A stretch of DNA of 64,000 nucleotides from positions 186,001-250,000 of the forward strand of contig NZ_SGWV01000011.1 in NCBI RefSeq assembly GCF_004216565.1, given 5' to 3'. Origin of the DNA: Sphaerotilus mobilis (GTDB lineage: Bacteria; Pseudomonadota; Gammaproteobacteria; Burkholderiales; Burkholderiaceae_C). The notes under the pieces were generated by a model. The model worked only from the letters and a program-made list of their open reading frames with translations, made no database searches and had not been told where the DNA came from. This document shows, piece after piece, positions 33,553 to 41,905 of the stretch (its first letter is position 1; every line of letters starts with the position of its first letter). Position numbers and translations under genes: made by a program.

Positions 33553-34484
33553 CAGTTCCCCGAGGCGCCACCGCCGCCGAAATCGCCGCCGCCACCGGCG
33601 CTGAAGCCACCCCCGCCGCCACCCCCGCCACCACCCCCGCCGCCCCAGCCACCGTGATGGCCACGGCCACGGCCACGGCCCGACGAGACGGCGTCGCGCA
33701 ACAGGCCCAGCGCACCCATCGCGCCGATCACCAGCGCGACCACCAGACCCAGCCCGGCGGCGATGCCAGCGAAGGCCAGGCTGGCGCTGAAGTCCCAGAC
33801 GATCCAGCCGGCCGCTGCCGCCGTCGCCAGCGCACCGAAGCCGCGCCCGGCGACCTGCGTCAGCACGCGGGCGATCAGGGGCACACCGACCAGCGCGATC
33901 ATGCCCAGGCCGGTCCAGTCGGTGTCGCCGTTCGCATGGCCGGTGGCGCCTTCATCAGGCGTCGGCAGGCCTTCGCCCTTGACCAGCGCCTCGACCCGCG
34001 TGATCGCATCGGCCAGTCCTGCCGCCGGTTCACCGCGCCGGAAGGCCGGCGTGATCGCCTGGTCGATGATGCGTTTGGCGGCCAGGTCAGGGATGGCCCC
34101 TTCGAGCGCCTTGGCCACCTCGATGCGCAGCTTGCGGTCTTGCGTCGCGACCACCAGCAGCAGGCCGTCACCGACCTCGCGCCGGCCGATCTTCCAGCGC
34201 TCGCCGACCCGCTGCGCATAGGCGGCGATGTCCTCGGGCGCCGTCGTCGGCACGATCAGGATGACCATCTGTGTGCCCAGCCGCTGCTCCAGCCCGGCCA
34301 GTTGTGTCACCAGCGCATCGTGCTGATCGGCCGGCAGCCAGCCGGCCGCGTCGATCACCCGGTCGCTCAAGGCCGGCACGTCCTGCTGGGCCTGTGCCGG
34401 GCCGACCGCGCACAGCGCCAGCATCGGCATCAGCATCGCCAACAGCGCGACGCGCAGCCCGTGACCTAGCCGGGCGATGCTCAT
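33549..34484 (-). CDS. TPM-domain membrane protein with Gly-rich tail (YgcG-like)
   Basis: This 311-residue protein has a signal peptide (VALLAMLMPMLALCAVGPAQA) and a TPM domain at about 35-175 (VIDAAGWLPADQHDALVTQL, VGDGLLLVVATQDRKLRIEV, AFRRGEPAAGLADAI). Two membrane helices follow near 195-265, and then a glycine-rich C-terminus that includes about 13 consecutive glycines and ends in GGGGASGNW. The architecture is that of YgcG-type proteins, which are encoded beside lemA. It overlaps lemA (34481-34484) and the next TPM gene by four bases each, so all three are co-translated. Confidence 0.86.
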   Translation of the reverse strand: MSIARLGHGLRVALLAMLMPMLALCAVGPAQAQQDVPALSDRVIDAAGWLPADQHDALVTQLAGLEQRLGTQMVILIVPTTAPEDIAAYAQRVGERWKIGRREVGDGLLLVVATQDRKLRIEVAKALEGAIPDLAAKRIIDQAITPAFRRGEPAAGLADAITRVEALVKGEGLPTPDEGATGHANGDTDWTGLGMIALVGVPLIARVLTQVAGRGFGALATAAAAGWIVWDFSASLAFAGIAAGLGLVVALVIGAMGALGLLRDAVSSGRGRGRGHHGGWGGGGGGGGGGGGGFSAGGGGDFGGGGASGNW

Positions 34485-35092
34485 TTCGACGCGGCCGTGC
34501 CGCCGAAGTCCACCACCGGCGCGGTCGAGATCGCGGCCTCGTTGGCGACCGTGAAGCTCGGCTTGACGGCATAGCCCATCACCATCGCGGTGAGGTTGCT
34601 CGGGAAGCTGCGCGCCAGCACGTTGTAGTCGGTCACCGCCTTGATGTAGCGATTGCGCGCCACCGTGATCCGGTTCTCGGTGCCTTCAAGCTGCACGCGC
34701 AGGTCCTGGAAGCCCTGATTGGCCTTCAGGTTGGGGTAGTTCTCGGTCACCACCAGCAGCCGGCTCAAGGCGCCGGACAACTCACCTTGCGCGGCCTGGA
34801 ACTTCTGCAGCGCCTCGGGGTTGTTGAGCAGCTCGGGCGTGACCTGGATGGCCGTGGCCCGCGAGCGCGCCTCGATCACCTTCGTCAGCGTCTCCTGCTC
34901 GAAGTTGGCCTCGCCTTTGACGGTGTTGACGATGTTCGGGATCAGATCGGCACGCCGCTGGTACTGGCTCAGCACCTCGGCCCAGCCGGCCTTGACCTGC
35001 TCGTCCAGGCGCTGGAACTCGTTGTAGCCACAACCGGTCAAGCCCAGCAGGGCCAGGGTGGCGGTCAGGGCGGCAAGCAGTCGGCGCAGCAT
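34481..35092 (-). CDS. lemA: LemA family lipoprotein
   Basis: This 203-residue LemA-family protein has a lipoprotein signal (LTATLALLGLTGC, lipid Cys at 21). It also carries the helical LemA domain, with the conserved LDEQVKAGWAEVLSQYQRRADL, IPNIVNTVKGEANFEQETL and RYIKAVTDYNVLARSFPSNL. A good ribosome site (AGAGGA) precedes the ATG. LemA proteins are membrane-anchored coiled helical bundles of poorly known role. It is first in a three-gene operon with two TPM genes. Upstream lies a 1.1 kb non-coding region with a repeat array, from which its promoter must come. Confidence 0.9.
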   Translation of the reverse strand: MLRRLLAALTATLALLGLTGCGYNEFQRLDEQVKAGWAEVLSQYQRRADLIPNIVNTVKGEANFEQETLTKVIEARSRATAIQVTPELLNNPEALQKFQAAQGELSGALSRLLVVTENYPNLKANQGFQDLRVQLEGTENRITVARNRYIKAVTDYNVLARSFPSNLTAMVMGYAVKPSFTVANEAAISTAPVVDFGGTAASK

Positions 35093-35409
35093 CGGCGGTT
35101 TCCTCTCGGGTCAGGGCGTTTCAGGTGGAACGCGCGAGGTGTACCACGGTGTTGTGGCGCTTGGCGGCTGGGCGGTCAAGCCGGAGTCAGTCCGCATCTT
35201 TCACGTCAGAAGATCGGCGGGCTGCTGGCGTTGTACCCGTGCTGCCGCGGATCCTGGCGTTCCAACAGGCCGACGATCACACCAGTGTTGCAGGGCGGCG
35301 CGTGCTCATGGCCTGCGTCGTTGTCTGGCCTTGGCACGGAAAGCAGCCTTGTCAGCCGCGACGCCGTCGCCGCCCAGGCTAGCGATCAGCCCGGCACTTC
35401 TCCGCCCGA
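35093..35409. other. Non-coding region upstream of lemA
   Basis: No credible gene is seen. The lemA promoter should lie at the low-coordinate end. The stretch separates the lemA operon from the repeat array and shows no insertion-sequence genes or tRNA. Confidence 0.4.
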
Positions 35410-36049
35410 CCGGGGGGCCTGACCGGATTGGTGACCAAGGCGGCGGAGACGACCGTGGCGAAGCGCCGGGCGCGTCCAGCATGGTTTTGGATCGGCGCGC
35501 GCCGGCGTGGGGGGTGTGTGAATACACGAAGGCCTTGGCCAACCGGTAGGTGGGACACCCCGTGTCCGACGGGCTGGTGCCGATGGGCCTCCGGACCGAA
35601 TCGGTGGCAGAGGCGCCGGAGACGACGGTGGGCAAGCGATTGGAGCGTCCAACGCGGTTTTGGATCGGCGCGCGTCGGCATCAGCCCGTCGGACACGGGG
35701 TGTCCGACCTACCGGGGGGCGGACCCGATCGGTGGCTGAGGCGCCGGAGACGACGGTGGGCAAGCGATTGGAGCGTCCAACGCGGTTTTGGATCGGCGCG
35801 CATCGGCATCAGCCCGTCGGACACGGGGTGTCCGACCTACCGGGGGGCGGACTCGATCGGTGGCTGAGGCGCCGGAGACGACCGTGGGCAGGCGCCGGGT
35901 GCGTCCAACACGGTTTTGGATCGGCGCGCGCCGTCGTGGGCGGTGTGTGAAAACACGAAGGCCTTGGCCAACCGGTAGGTCGGACACCCCGTGTCCGACG
36001 GGCTGGTGCCGATGGGCCGCCATACCTTGACCGTGTTGGATGCGCCCGG
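35410..36049. repeat. Interspersed/tandem repeat array with REP-like hairpins
   Basis: Four copies of a core beginning GGAGACGACSGTGG and containing GGTTTTGGATCGGCGCGC start at 35445, 35618, 35746 and 35874. Copies 2 and 3 are exact 128-base tandem units with only two differences. Copies 1 and 4 are 145 bases each and match each other. Each unit carries a palindromic module with arms GTCGGACAC/GTGTCCGAC and a 3-base loop, at 35550-35570 (one mismatch), 35688-35708, 35816-35836 and 35979-35999. The module points one way in copies 1 and 4 and is inverted in copies 2 and 3. A degenerate inverted core lies at 36025-36049. No protein-coding function is likely. Confidence 0.9.
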
Positions 36050-36170
36050 GGGCACGTTCAAGACCGACATCGGCAGTGTCCTGATGCGGGTTCTGTGCGC
36101 TGGAACGGAACCCATCAAGCCACGGTCTCCCACAAGGGGTGTGGGCGTTTAACGCGTGTTGATCGATGAC

Positions 36171-36205
36171 ATCACGGATGGCTCATGTGATGAGCCATCC
36201 GTGAT
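36171..36205 (-). terminator. Perfect 16-bp hairpin downstream of ureC
   Basis: ATCACGGATGGCTCAT and its exact complement are separated by GTG, 18 bases after the ureC stop. There is no T tract on the minus strand, so it may be a Rho-dependent stop, a 3'-end stabiliser or an attenuator rather than a classic intrinsic terminator. Confidence 0.6.
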
Positions 36206-36223
36206 GAGCTTTCCATCAACCGG

Positions 36224-37951
36224 TCAGAACAGGAAATACCTCTGCGCCATCGGCAGCACCTTGGCCGGTTCGCAGGTCAGCAGCTGGCCGTCGGCGCGGA
36301 CGGTGTAGGTCTGGGCGTCGATCTCCATCACCGGCGTGTAGCTGTTGTGGACCATGCCGGCCTTCTTGATGCTGCGGCAGCCGCGCACCGCCGACAGGTG
36401 CTTGTGCAGGCCGTAGCGGGTGGCCACGTTGTCGGCCAGGGCCGATTGGGACAGGAAGGTCAGCGAGGTCTTGGCAATGGCGCCGCCGAAGCTTCCGAAC
36501 ATCGGTCGGTAGTGGACCGGCTGCGGCGTCGGGATGCTGGCGTTGGGGTCGCCCATCGCGGCCAGGGCGATGAAGCCGCCCTTGAGGACCAGGCTGGGCT
36601 TGACGCCGAAGAAGGCCGGCTTCCAGAACACCAGATCGGCCCACTTGCCGACCTCGACCGAGCCGACCTCGTGGCTCACGCCGTGAGCCAGCGCCGGGTT
36701 GATGGTCAGCTTGGCGAGGTAGCGCTTGATGCGTTCGTTGTCGTGGCGGTCGCTGTCGCTCGGCAACTTGCCGCGCTGGACCTTCATCTTGTGGGCCGTC
36801 TGCCAGCAGCGGATCACCACCTCGCCGACCCGACCCATGGCCTGCGAGTCCGACGAGAACATGCTGATCGCGCCGAGGTCGTGCAGGATGTCCTCGGCGG
36901 CGATGGTCTCGCGCCGGATGCGGCTCTCGGCGAAGGCCAGGTCCTCGGCGATGCCCGCGTCCAGGTGATGGCAGACCATCAGCATGTCCAGGTGTTCGTC
37001 GAGCGTGTTGACCGTGTAGGGCCGCGTCGGGTTGGTCGAACTTGGCAGCACATTGGCCTCGCCGACCACCTTCATGATGTCGGGCGCATGGCCGCCACCC
37101 GCGCCTTCGGTGTGGAAGCTGTGGATGGTGCGGCCCTTGAAGGCGGCCACCGTGTCTTCCACGAAGCCGGACTCGTTGAGCGTGTCGGTGTGGATGGCGA
37201 CCTGGATGTCGCTTTCCTCGGCCACGTTCAGGCAGTTGTCGATGGCCGCTGGCGTCGTGCCCCAGTCCTCGTGCAGCTTCAGGCCGATCGCGCCGGCCTC
37301 GACCTGCTGGCGCAGCGCCTCGGGACGGCTGGCGTTGCCCTTGCCCAGGAAGCCGAGGTTCATCGGGAAGGCATCGGCCGCCTGCAGCATGCGGGCGATG
37401 TTCTCCGGCCCCGGCGTGCAGGTGGTGGCAAAGGTGCCGGTGGCCGGGCCTGTACCGCCGCCGATCATGGTGGTGACGCCCGAGGCCAGCGCCTCGTCGA
37501 TCTGCTGCGGGCAGATCCAGTGGATGTGGGTGTCGATCGCGCCGGCGGTGACGATCAGCCCTTCGGCCGCGATCACCTCGGTGCCCGGGCCGATGACGAT
37601 GTCCACGCCCGGTTGCACGTCCGGGTTGCCGGCCTTGCCGATGGCGGCGATGCGGTTGCCCTTCAGGCCGATGTCGGCCTTGACGATGCCCCAGTGGTCC
37701 AGGATGACCGCGTTGGTGATGACGCAGTCGACCGCGTCACCGGGCCCCGGGCCGTTCGGCCGCTGGCTCTGGCCCATGCCGTCGCGGATGGTCTTGCCGC
37801 CGCCGAACTTCACTTCCTCGCCGTAGTGGCCGGCGCGCAGCGTCAGGTCGTGCTCGACCTCCAGGATCAGGTCGGTGTCGGCCAACCGCAGCCGGTCGCC
37901 GACGGTGGGGCCGAACATCTCGGCATAGGCTCTTCTCGGGACGGTTGCCAT
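36224..37951 (-). CDS. ureC: Urease subunit alpha (catalytic)
   Basis: UreC is the nickel-containing catalytic subunit that hydrolyses urea to ammonia and carbamate. It has 575 residues. All active-site groups are visible: the His-x-His pair in [11 protein letters not shown], the carbamylated Lys in [11 protein letters not shown], His in [12 protein letters not shown] and [14 protein letters not shown], the flap His in [20 protein letters not shown], and Asp in [13 protein letters not shown]. It lies 52 bases after ureB; that gap holds a GC-rich repeated element. The normal next genes ureE and ureF are displaced by about 3.3 kb. Confidence 0.98.
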   Translation of the reverse strand: MATVPRRAYAEMFGPTVGDRLRLADTDLILEVEHDLTLRAGHYGEEVKFGGGKTIRDGMGQSQRPNGPGPGDAVDCVITNAVILDHWGIVKADIGLKGNRIAAIGKAGNPDVQPGVDIVIGPGTEVIAAEGLIVTAGAIDTHIHWICPQQIDEALASGVTTMIGGGTGPATGTFATTCTPGPENIARMLQAADAFPMNLGFLGKGNASRPEALRQQVEAGAIGLKLHEDWGTTPAAIDNCLNVAEESDIQVAIHTDTLNESGFVEDTVAAFKGRTIHSFHTEGAGGGHAPDIMKVVGEANVLPSSTNPTRPYTVNTLDEHLDMLMVCHHLDAGIAEDLAFAESRIRRETIAAEDILHDLGAISMFSSDSQAMGRVGEVVIRCWQTAHKMKVQRGKLPSDSDRHDNERIKRYLAKLTINPALAHGVSHEVGSVEVGKWADLVFWKPAFFGVKPSLVLKGGFIALAAMGDPNASIPTPQPVHYRPMFGSFGGAIAKTSLTFLSQSALADNVATRYGLHKHLSAVRGCRSIKKAGMVHNSYTPVMEIDAQTYTVRADGQLLTCEPAKVLPMAQRYFLF

Positions 37952-37963
37952 CAGGACTCCTGC

Positions 37964-38003
37964 GCCCCCTCGGGGGGCAGTGAACGAAGTGAACGTGGGG
38001 GTC
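37964..38003. repeat. GC-rich intergenic element between ureB and ureC
   Basis: GCCCCCTCGGGGGGC followed by AGTGAACGAAGTGAACGTG forms a hairpin plus short direct repeats. Similar GC-rich elements occur between urtA and urtB and between urtB and urtC in this window. I recall the same style of element in intergenic gaps of Comamonadaceae. Confidence 0.6.
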
Positions 38004-38312
38004 TCAAGTCAGGGCTCCTTGCACGAGCCCCCTGAAGCCCCAGACCTGCCGGTCGCCGGCGTAGTCGACCAGCTCGACCGTGCGCTGCTGGCCGGGCTCA
38101 AAGCGCACGGCGGTGCCGCTGGCGATGTTCAGGCGCATGCCGTGTGCGGCGGCGCGGTCGAAGCTCAGGCCAGCGTTCGTCTCCGCGAAGTGGTAGTGCG
38201 AGCCGACCTGGATCGGCCGGTCGCTCGCGTTCTCGACCACCAGCGTGATCGTGCGGCGGCCGGTGTTGATCGGGTGGTCGGGACCGTCGGTGAAGAGTTC
38301 GCCGGGGATCAT
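38004..38312 (-). CDS. ureB: Urease subunit beta
   Basis: UreB is the small structural subunit of the (ABC)3 urease. It has 102 residues from the ATG at 38312 ([20 protein letters not shown]), which matches the family start. The conserved [20 protein letters not shown] and the C-terminal [13 protein letters not shown] are present. It follows a 58-residue membrane protein gene by 22 bases. Confidence 0.96.
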   Translation of the reverse strand: MIPGELFTDGPDHPINTGRRTITLVVENASDRPIQVGSHYHFAETNAGLSFDRAAAHGMRLNIASGTAVRFEPGQQRTVELVDYAGDRQVWGFRGLVQGALT

Positions 38313-38334
38313 CGGTTTGCCTTGTGCGCTGCGT

Positions 38335-38511
38335 TCAACGGCCGCGACGGGCCAGCCACAGGCCGACGGCGATGGCTGCGCCGACCAGCCAGAGCGTCGT
38401 GTCGCCGGCATGCCAATGGCTCAGGCCGGGCATGCCGTGGCCGTCGTGGGCCTGGGCGTTGACGGCGCTCAGGGCGGTCAGGGCAATCAGGGCGGGGATC
38501 AGCGGCTTCAT
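38335..38511 (-). CDS. Small His-rich membrane protein inside the urease operon
   Basis: This 58-residue protein has a signal peptide ([21 protein letters not shown]). A short, probably periplasmic His-rich segment ([15 protein letters not shown], four His) follows, then one C-terminal membrane helix ([17 protein letters not shown]) ending in RRGR. The start at 38511 is set by a good AGGAG ribosome site; a longer in-frame start at 38547 has none. The N-terminal pattern is reminiscent of HupE/UreJ nickel permeases (signal, HxGHG), but the protein is far too short to be one. Its place between ureA and ureB suggests a role in nickel handling. That is inference. Confidence 0.65.
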   Translation of the reverse strand: MKPLIPALIALTALSAVNAQAHDGHGMPGLSHWHAGDTTLWLVGAAIAVGLWLARRGR

Positions 38512-38616
38512 GCGCGGCTCCTGGGAAGGTGAAGAGGGGAAGTTCAAGAGGAGAAGGACGGGGTCGTGCCGCGCCGGCCGGTGCGTGGTGCACCAAGGCG
38601 GGTCGCGTGTGGCGGG

Positions 38617-38919
38617 TCATGCAATGGGCTGGTGCACCGTCACCAACTTGGTGCCGTCCGGAAAGGTGGCCTCGACCTGGATCTCCGGGATCATTTCGGC
38701 GACGCCGTCCATGACGTCCTGGCGCGACAGCACCAGCTTGCCGTCGCTCATCAGCTCGGCAACCGTCTTGCCGTCGCGCGCCCCTTCCATGATGGCCGCG
38801 CAGATCAGCGCGACAGACTCGGGGTAGTTGAGCTTGAGGCCACGCGCCTTGCGGCGTTCGGCCAGCAGGGCGGCGGTGAAGATCAGGAGCTTGTCCTTCT
38901 CGCGCGGGGTCAGTTCCAT
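38617..38919 (-). CDS. ureA: Urease subunit gamma
   Basis: UreA is the smallest structural subunit of urease. It has 100 residues ([61 protein letters not shown]). It is the first urease gene here and is preceded by a strong sigma-54 promoter match at 38970-38984. Downstream on the same strand come the small membrane protein, ureB and ureC. ureD, often just upstream of ureA, is instead about 17 kb away. Confidence 0.97.
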   Translation of the reverse strand: MELTPREKDKLLIFTAALLAERRKARGLKLNYPESVALICAAIMEGARDGKTVAELMSDGKLVLSRQDVMDGVAEMIPEIQVEATFPDGTKLVTVHQPIA

Positions 38920-38969
38920 GTCGTGCTCGGGTCAGGTGGGCCGGGGAGGTCGGCCAGGGTCGCAGCCGC

Positions 38970-38984
38970 GCAAGGCGCGTGCCA
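38970..38984 (-). promoter_or_regulatory. Sigma-54 (RpoN) promoter of ureA
   Basis: Read on the minus strand the site is TGGCACGCGCCTTGC, which fits the -24/-12 consensus TGGCACG-N4-TTGC at every defined base. The -12 GC lies about 51 bases before the ureA ATG, leaving a leader of about 39 bases. It implies nitrogen (NtrC-type) control of urease, though no NtrC site was identified in the 90-base gap. Confidence 0.72.
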
Positions 38985-39009
38985 CCCGGGAATCACCCGA
39001 ACACGCGCC

Positions 39010-40185
39010 TCAGAAGCGGGCCACCAGCCCGGCGCTGACCAGGCCGTAGCGGTGCGAGAACTGGCCCGTCGTCTGGGTGTTGTAGGCCAGCGGCAGCTCG
39101 GCCAGGAAGGCATGGTCCATGGCCTGCGCGCGCAGCAGGGCGGCCAGGCCCGGCGCGAGGTCGAGCTGCAGCTCGGCGATCAGCGACTGGCTGGCGCGCA
39201 GCGCGGTGCCGCCACGCGCGTCGATCAGCGCGTCGATGCGTTCGCGCCGCCAAGCCGTGCGCTCGTAGCCCATCGTGGCCGACCAGCCGGGCTGGTCCAG
39301 GCGCAGGGCCAGCGCGAGATGGCCCAGGCGGGCGCGGTAGTTGGTCTCGGGCTGGGCGGCCGAGGGCAGCAGGGTGTTGGGCACGGCGACGATCAGCGCG
39401 TTGCCGCAGCTGTCGGCCGGTGTGGCGACCAGACGTTCGGCGCCGAAGTCCAGCGTGTAGGGGCAGCCGGCGACGTCGGCCGTGCCTTGGACAGCTTGGT
39501 TGCCCACGCGGCTGCGGCCAGCGCCGAGGGCGGCATGCAGCGACCAGGCCGGCGTCAGCGCGCGACTCATCAGCAGGTCGAACTGGGTTTGTCGGTCACG
39601 CGGGCGTTCGAGGCTGAGCGTGCTCAGGCGGGAATCGAGCGTGCCGGCGACCAGCGCGGCGCGGGTCTGGCGCGTCAGCCGGCGGGCATCGCTGCCCCAG
39701 GCCGAGGCGCGCAAGGCCCACAGCGTGGCGGGCCGGGTCAGGCCGGCGTCCAGACGGTCGGGCCCGTTCAGCCGCCACTGGCCACCCAGCTTCCAGCTGC
39801 GCAGCGACTGGGTCAGCGCGCCGTCGTCGATGTGGCGTTGCCAGGCGCTGCCGTCGAGCTTGAGGCGGCCGGCCTGCCACAAGGCGCCGGCCTGCCAGCC
39901 GCCGTAGTTGCCCACGCTCGTGCCAGCCTTGCCGGCCTGCTGACGCCAGCCCAGCACGTCCAGGCCGCCGTTGGCCGCGTCGCGGGCCAGCGTGAAGGTC
40001 AGGCCGGTCGATCCGGCGGCGCGCAGGCCCGCCGGGCCGTTGTCGGCGCTGACGAGCGCGTCCAGCGGTGCGGCTTGGGCCGCGCCGCTGAGCGCGAACG
40101 ACGCCAAGGTCGCACAGGTCGCACAGGTCACACAGGTCGAGACAGCCGCCAGGACCGCGCCGACCGTGCGCAGGCGGGCGTTCAG
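39010..40185 (-). CDS. Probable outer-membrane beta-barrel protein
   Basis: This roughly 391-residue exported protein has a signal peptide ending LASFALSGAAQA. The mature part is rich in alternating polar/hydrophobic strands (GWQAGALWQAGRLKLDGSAW, KLGGQWRLNGPDRLDAGL, YRARLGHLALALRL) and ends in Phe (LVSAGLVARF), as outer-membrane barrels do. I recognise no named family. No ATG is suitably placed. The best start is a CTG at 40185 that overlaps the stop of the upstream lipoprotein gene (TTCTGAAC), giving an n-region NARLRTVG. This implies translational coupling and a rare start codon. The upstream lipoprotein is the likely partner. Confidence 0.6.
   Translation of the reverse strand: MNARLRTVGAVLAAVSTCVTCATCATLASFALSGAAQAAPLDALVSADNGPAGLRAAGSTGLTFTLARDAANGGLDVLGWRQQAGKAGTSVGNYGGWQAGALWQAGRLKLDGSAWQRHIDDGALTQSLRSWKLGGQWRLNGPDRLDAGLTRPATLWALRASAWGSDARRLTRQTRAALVAGTLDSRLSTLSLERPRDRQTQFDLLMSRALTPAWSLHAALGAGRSRVGNQAVQGTADVAGCPYTLDFGAERLVATPADSCGNALIVAVPNTLLPSAAQPETNYRARLGHLALALRLDQPGWSATMGYERTAWRRERIDALIDARGGTALRASQSLIAELQLDLAPGLAALLRAQAMDHAFLAELPLAYNTQTTGQFSHRYGLVSAGLVARF
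40111..40137. repeat. 9-base tandem repeat inside a signal-peptide coding region
   Basis: Three in-frame units (CGCACAGGT, CGCACAGGT, CACACAGGT) encode a Cys/Thr-rich repeat in the signal peptide of the barrel-like protein. A change in copy number would lengthen or shorten its hydrophobic core by three residues per unit. Confidence 0.8.
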
Positions 40186-41768
40186 AACGTCAGGCGGCCG
40201 GTGACCGCCGTGCCGCGCACACGCTCGGCGATGCCGCTGGCGCCCGGGATGGACACGGCGACATTGCCGCGCGGGAAGGGCGTGCCATCGGCCAGGCGCA
40301 GGTCGACCTCGCTGACCACCAGCGTGACCTCGAAGGTGCCGGTGCCCGAGAGCATCTGGTCGATCAGGGCGGTGTTGGCCGGGAACTTGCCCTTCATGCC
40401 GGCGGCCAGCCGGCTCAGGTCCAGCGAGGCGCCGCCCTCGGGGTTGCTCAGCAGGCTGGTGTCCATGTCCTCGAAACCGTTGCGGCCGGTGCCAAATTCG
40501 ACCCCGCTGGACGAGCGGGCGTAGAAGTACAGCTCGGAGTTGCGCGACAGCGTCAGGCGGACCTGGCCGGTGCCGGCGTCGCGGCTCAGGCGCAGGTCGT
40601 CCAGCAGGAACTGCAGCGTGCGGCCATTGGGTGCCGCGACGTCGCGCACCGACAGGCCGACCGCGACCTTGCGGCCATTGCCGGGCAGGGCGCGCACGTC
40701 GGCCGTCAGCGGCAGGCGCAGGGCGGTCAGGTCTGCAAGGCGCAGGCCGCGCAGGTCGACGCCGCTGGCGAACTGGCTCAGCGTGATGCTGCGCGAGCCG
40801 CCTTCGAGCGTCGGGCCGACCAGCTCGAAGGTGTCGTCCCGTGCGGCGATGTGGCGGGCCCGGCCCATGCCGTCGTCGTCGCGGCACTCGTTGCGGGCGC
40901 CGTCGTAGGCGGCGTCGTCGTCCAGGTCGGTGCCGCTGACGATGGACGTCACGACGCCGTTGTTGAAGTCGTCGCGGATGTCGTCGTAGCGGGTCTTGGC
41001 GGCGATGCGCGCGGTGATGCGCTGCAGGCCTTCGGCCAGCAGGTCGGCCGCGCGTGTCTTCGCGGTGCCGGTCAGCGTGCCGACGGGCAGCGTGTCCAGC
41101 GCGGCGACGGCGGCCGCGCGGATGGCGGCGTTGCGGGCCACCGCGTCAGTGGCGAGGTCCGTGCCGGCCGGCGTGTCCTGCACATTCGCGACCAGGGCAC
41201 TCACAGCGGCACTGAAGGCCGTGGCGGGGTCACCGCCCAGCGACTCCACCGCATCGGCGATCTCGTTGAGGATCTTGGCGATGGCGGCGGCCTTGGGGCC
41301 GCGTGTGTTGTCGGTGGGCTCGAAGCTGTGGGCGTCCACGCCGGACAGGCCGAGCTTGGCCAGCACGGCGGGGAAGGCGGTGTCGTCCAGGCCGCTGGCG
41401 AGTTGCAGGGTCGTGAAGGGCGAGACCACCGAGCCGCCGCGGCGGGCCTTGAACGAGCCCTTGGGCGCGCGCAGCGTGGTGCGGTCGTAGCCGGTGCCGG
41501 CCACCGAGGTCAGCGTGCCGCTGCTGCAGCCGGCGATGTCGTAGCGGCCGTTGTCGTCGGTCGTCGCGCTGGCCTCGCCGCTGTCGAGCTGGCTGTCGCC
41601 GTCGAGGTCGCAGAACACCGTGGCGCCGATCACCAGGTCGTCGATCAGCACACCCTGGGCGGACGCGCCGGTCCCGCCGGTGCCGATGCCACCACCGCCG
41701 CCACAGGCGGCGAGCCCGAAGGCGAGCAGGAGTGACAGGGCCAGCGGGCGCAGTTGGGGACGGGTCAT
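40182..41768 (-). CDS. Large lipoprotein, unknown function
   Basis: This 528-residue protein has a lipoprotein signal (LALSLLLAFGLAAC, lipid Cys at about 22), followed by a Gly-rich spacer. A segment at about 45-100 (VIGATVFCDLDGDSQLDSGE, ATTDDNGRYDIAGC) looks like a small SdrD/B-type beta repeat with Asp-rich, calcium-binding-like loops. A helical middle part and a beta-rich C-terminal part (about 310-528) follow. I do not recognise the full-length family. The start at 41768 opens the signal peptide. It overlaps the barrel-like gene and is divergent from the sensor kinase gene. Confidence 0.7.
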   Translation of the reverse strand: MTRPQLRPLALSLLLAFGLAACGGGGGIGTGGTGASAQGVLIDDLVIGATVFCDLDGDSQLDSGEASATTDDNGRYDIAGCSSGTLTSVAGTGYDRTTLRAPKGSFKARRGGSVVSPFTTLQLASGLDDTAFPAVLAKLGLSGVDAHSFEPTDNTRGPKAAAIAKILNEIADAVESLGGDPATAFSAAVSALVANVQDTPAGTDLATDAVARNAAIRAAAVAALDTLPVGTLTGTAKTRAADLLAEGLQRITARIAAKTRYDDIRDDFNNGVVTSIVSGTDLDDDAAYDGARNECRDDDGMGRARHIAARDDTFELVGPTLEGGSRSITLSQFASGVDLRGLRLADLTALRLPLTADVRALPGNGRKVAVGLSVRDVAAPNGRTLQFLLDDLRLSRDAGTGQVRLTLSRNSELYFYARSSSGVEFGTGRNGFEDMDTSLLSNPEGGASLDLSRLAAGMKGKFPANTALIDQMLSGTGTFEVTLVVSEVDLRLADGTPFPRGNVAVSIPGASGIAERVRGTAVTGRLTF

Positions 41769-41905
41769 GCAGGAAGCTCCAGGTTCGGGGGGGATGGCCG
41801 GCACTCTACGAAGCCGGGCCGAGGCTGTCGTGTGAAGGAAGGGCGCAATTCCGGCCTTGCTCGGGCGATGTGCAAGCAGATTTGTCGGACCTGAATGCCC
41901 GCTGC

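Noticed and set aside
35333-35348. TGGCACGGAAAGCAGC as a sigma-54 promoter
   Set aside because: It has the -24 half, but the -12 GC is missing at the required spacing, and it points into the repeat array rather than a gene.
35386-36030. Several 80-125 codon frames with repeated RPTRFWIGAR-like segments
   Set aside because: They are translations of the repeat array in multiple frames on both strands, not genes; the repeat unit lengths of 128 and 145 are not multiples of three.
35410-36049. CRISPR array
   Set aside because: The repeats are long, include inverted copies and lack unique spacers of uniform size; no cas genes are present.
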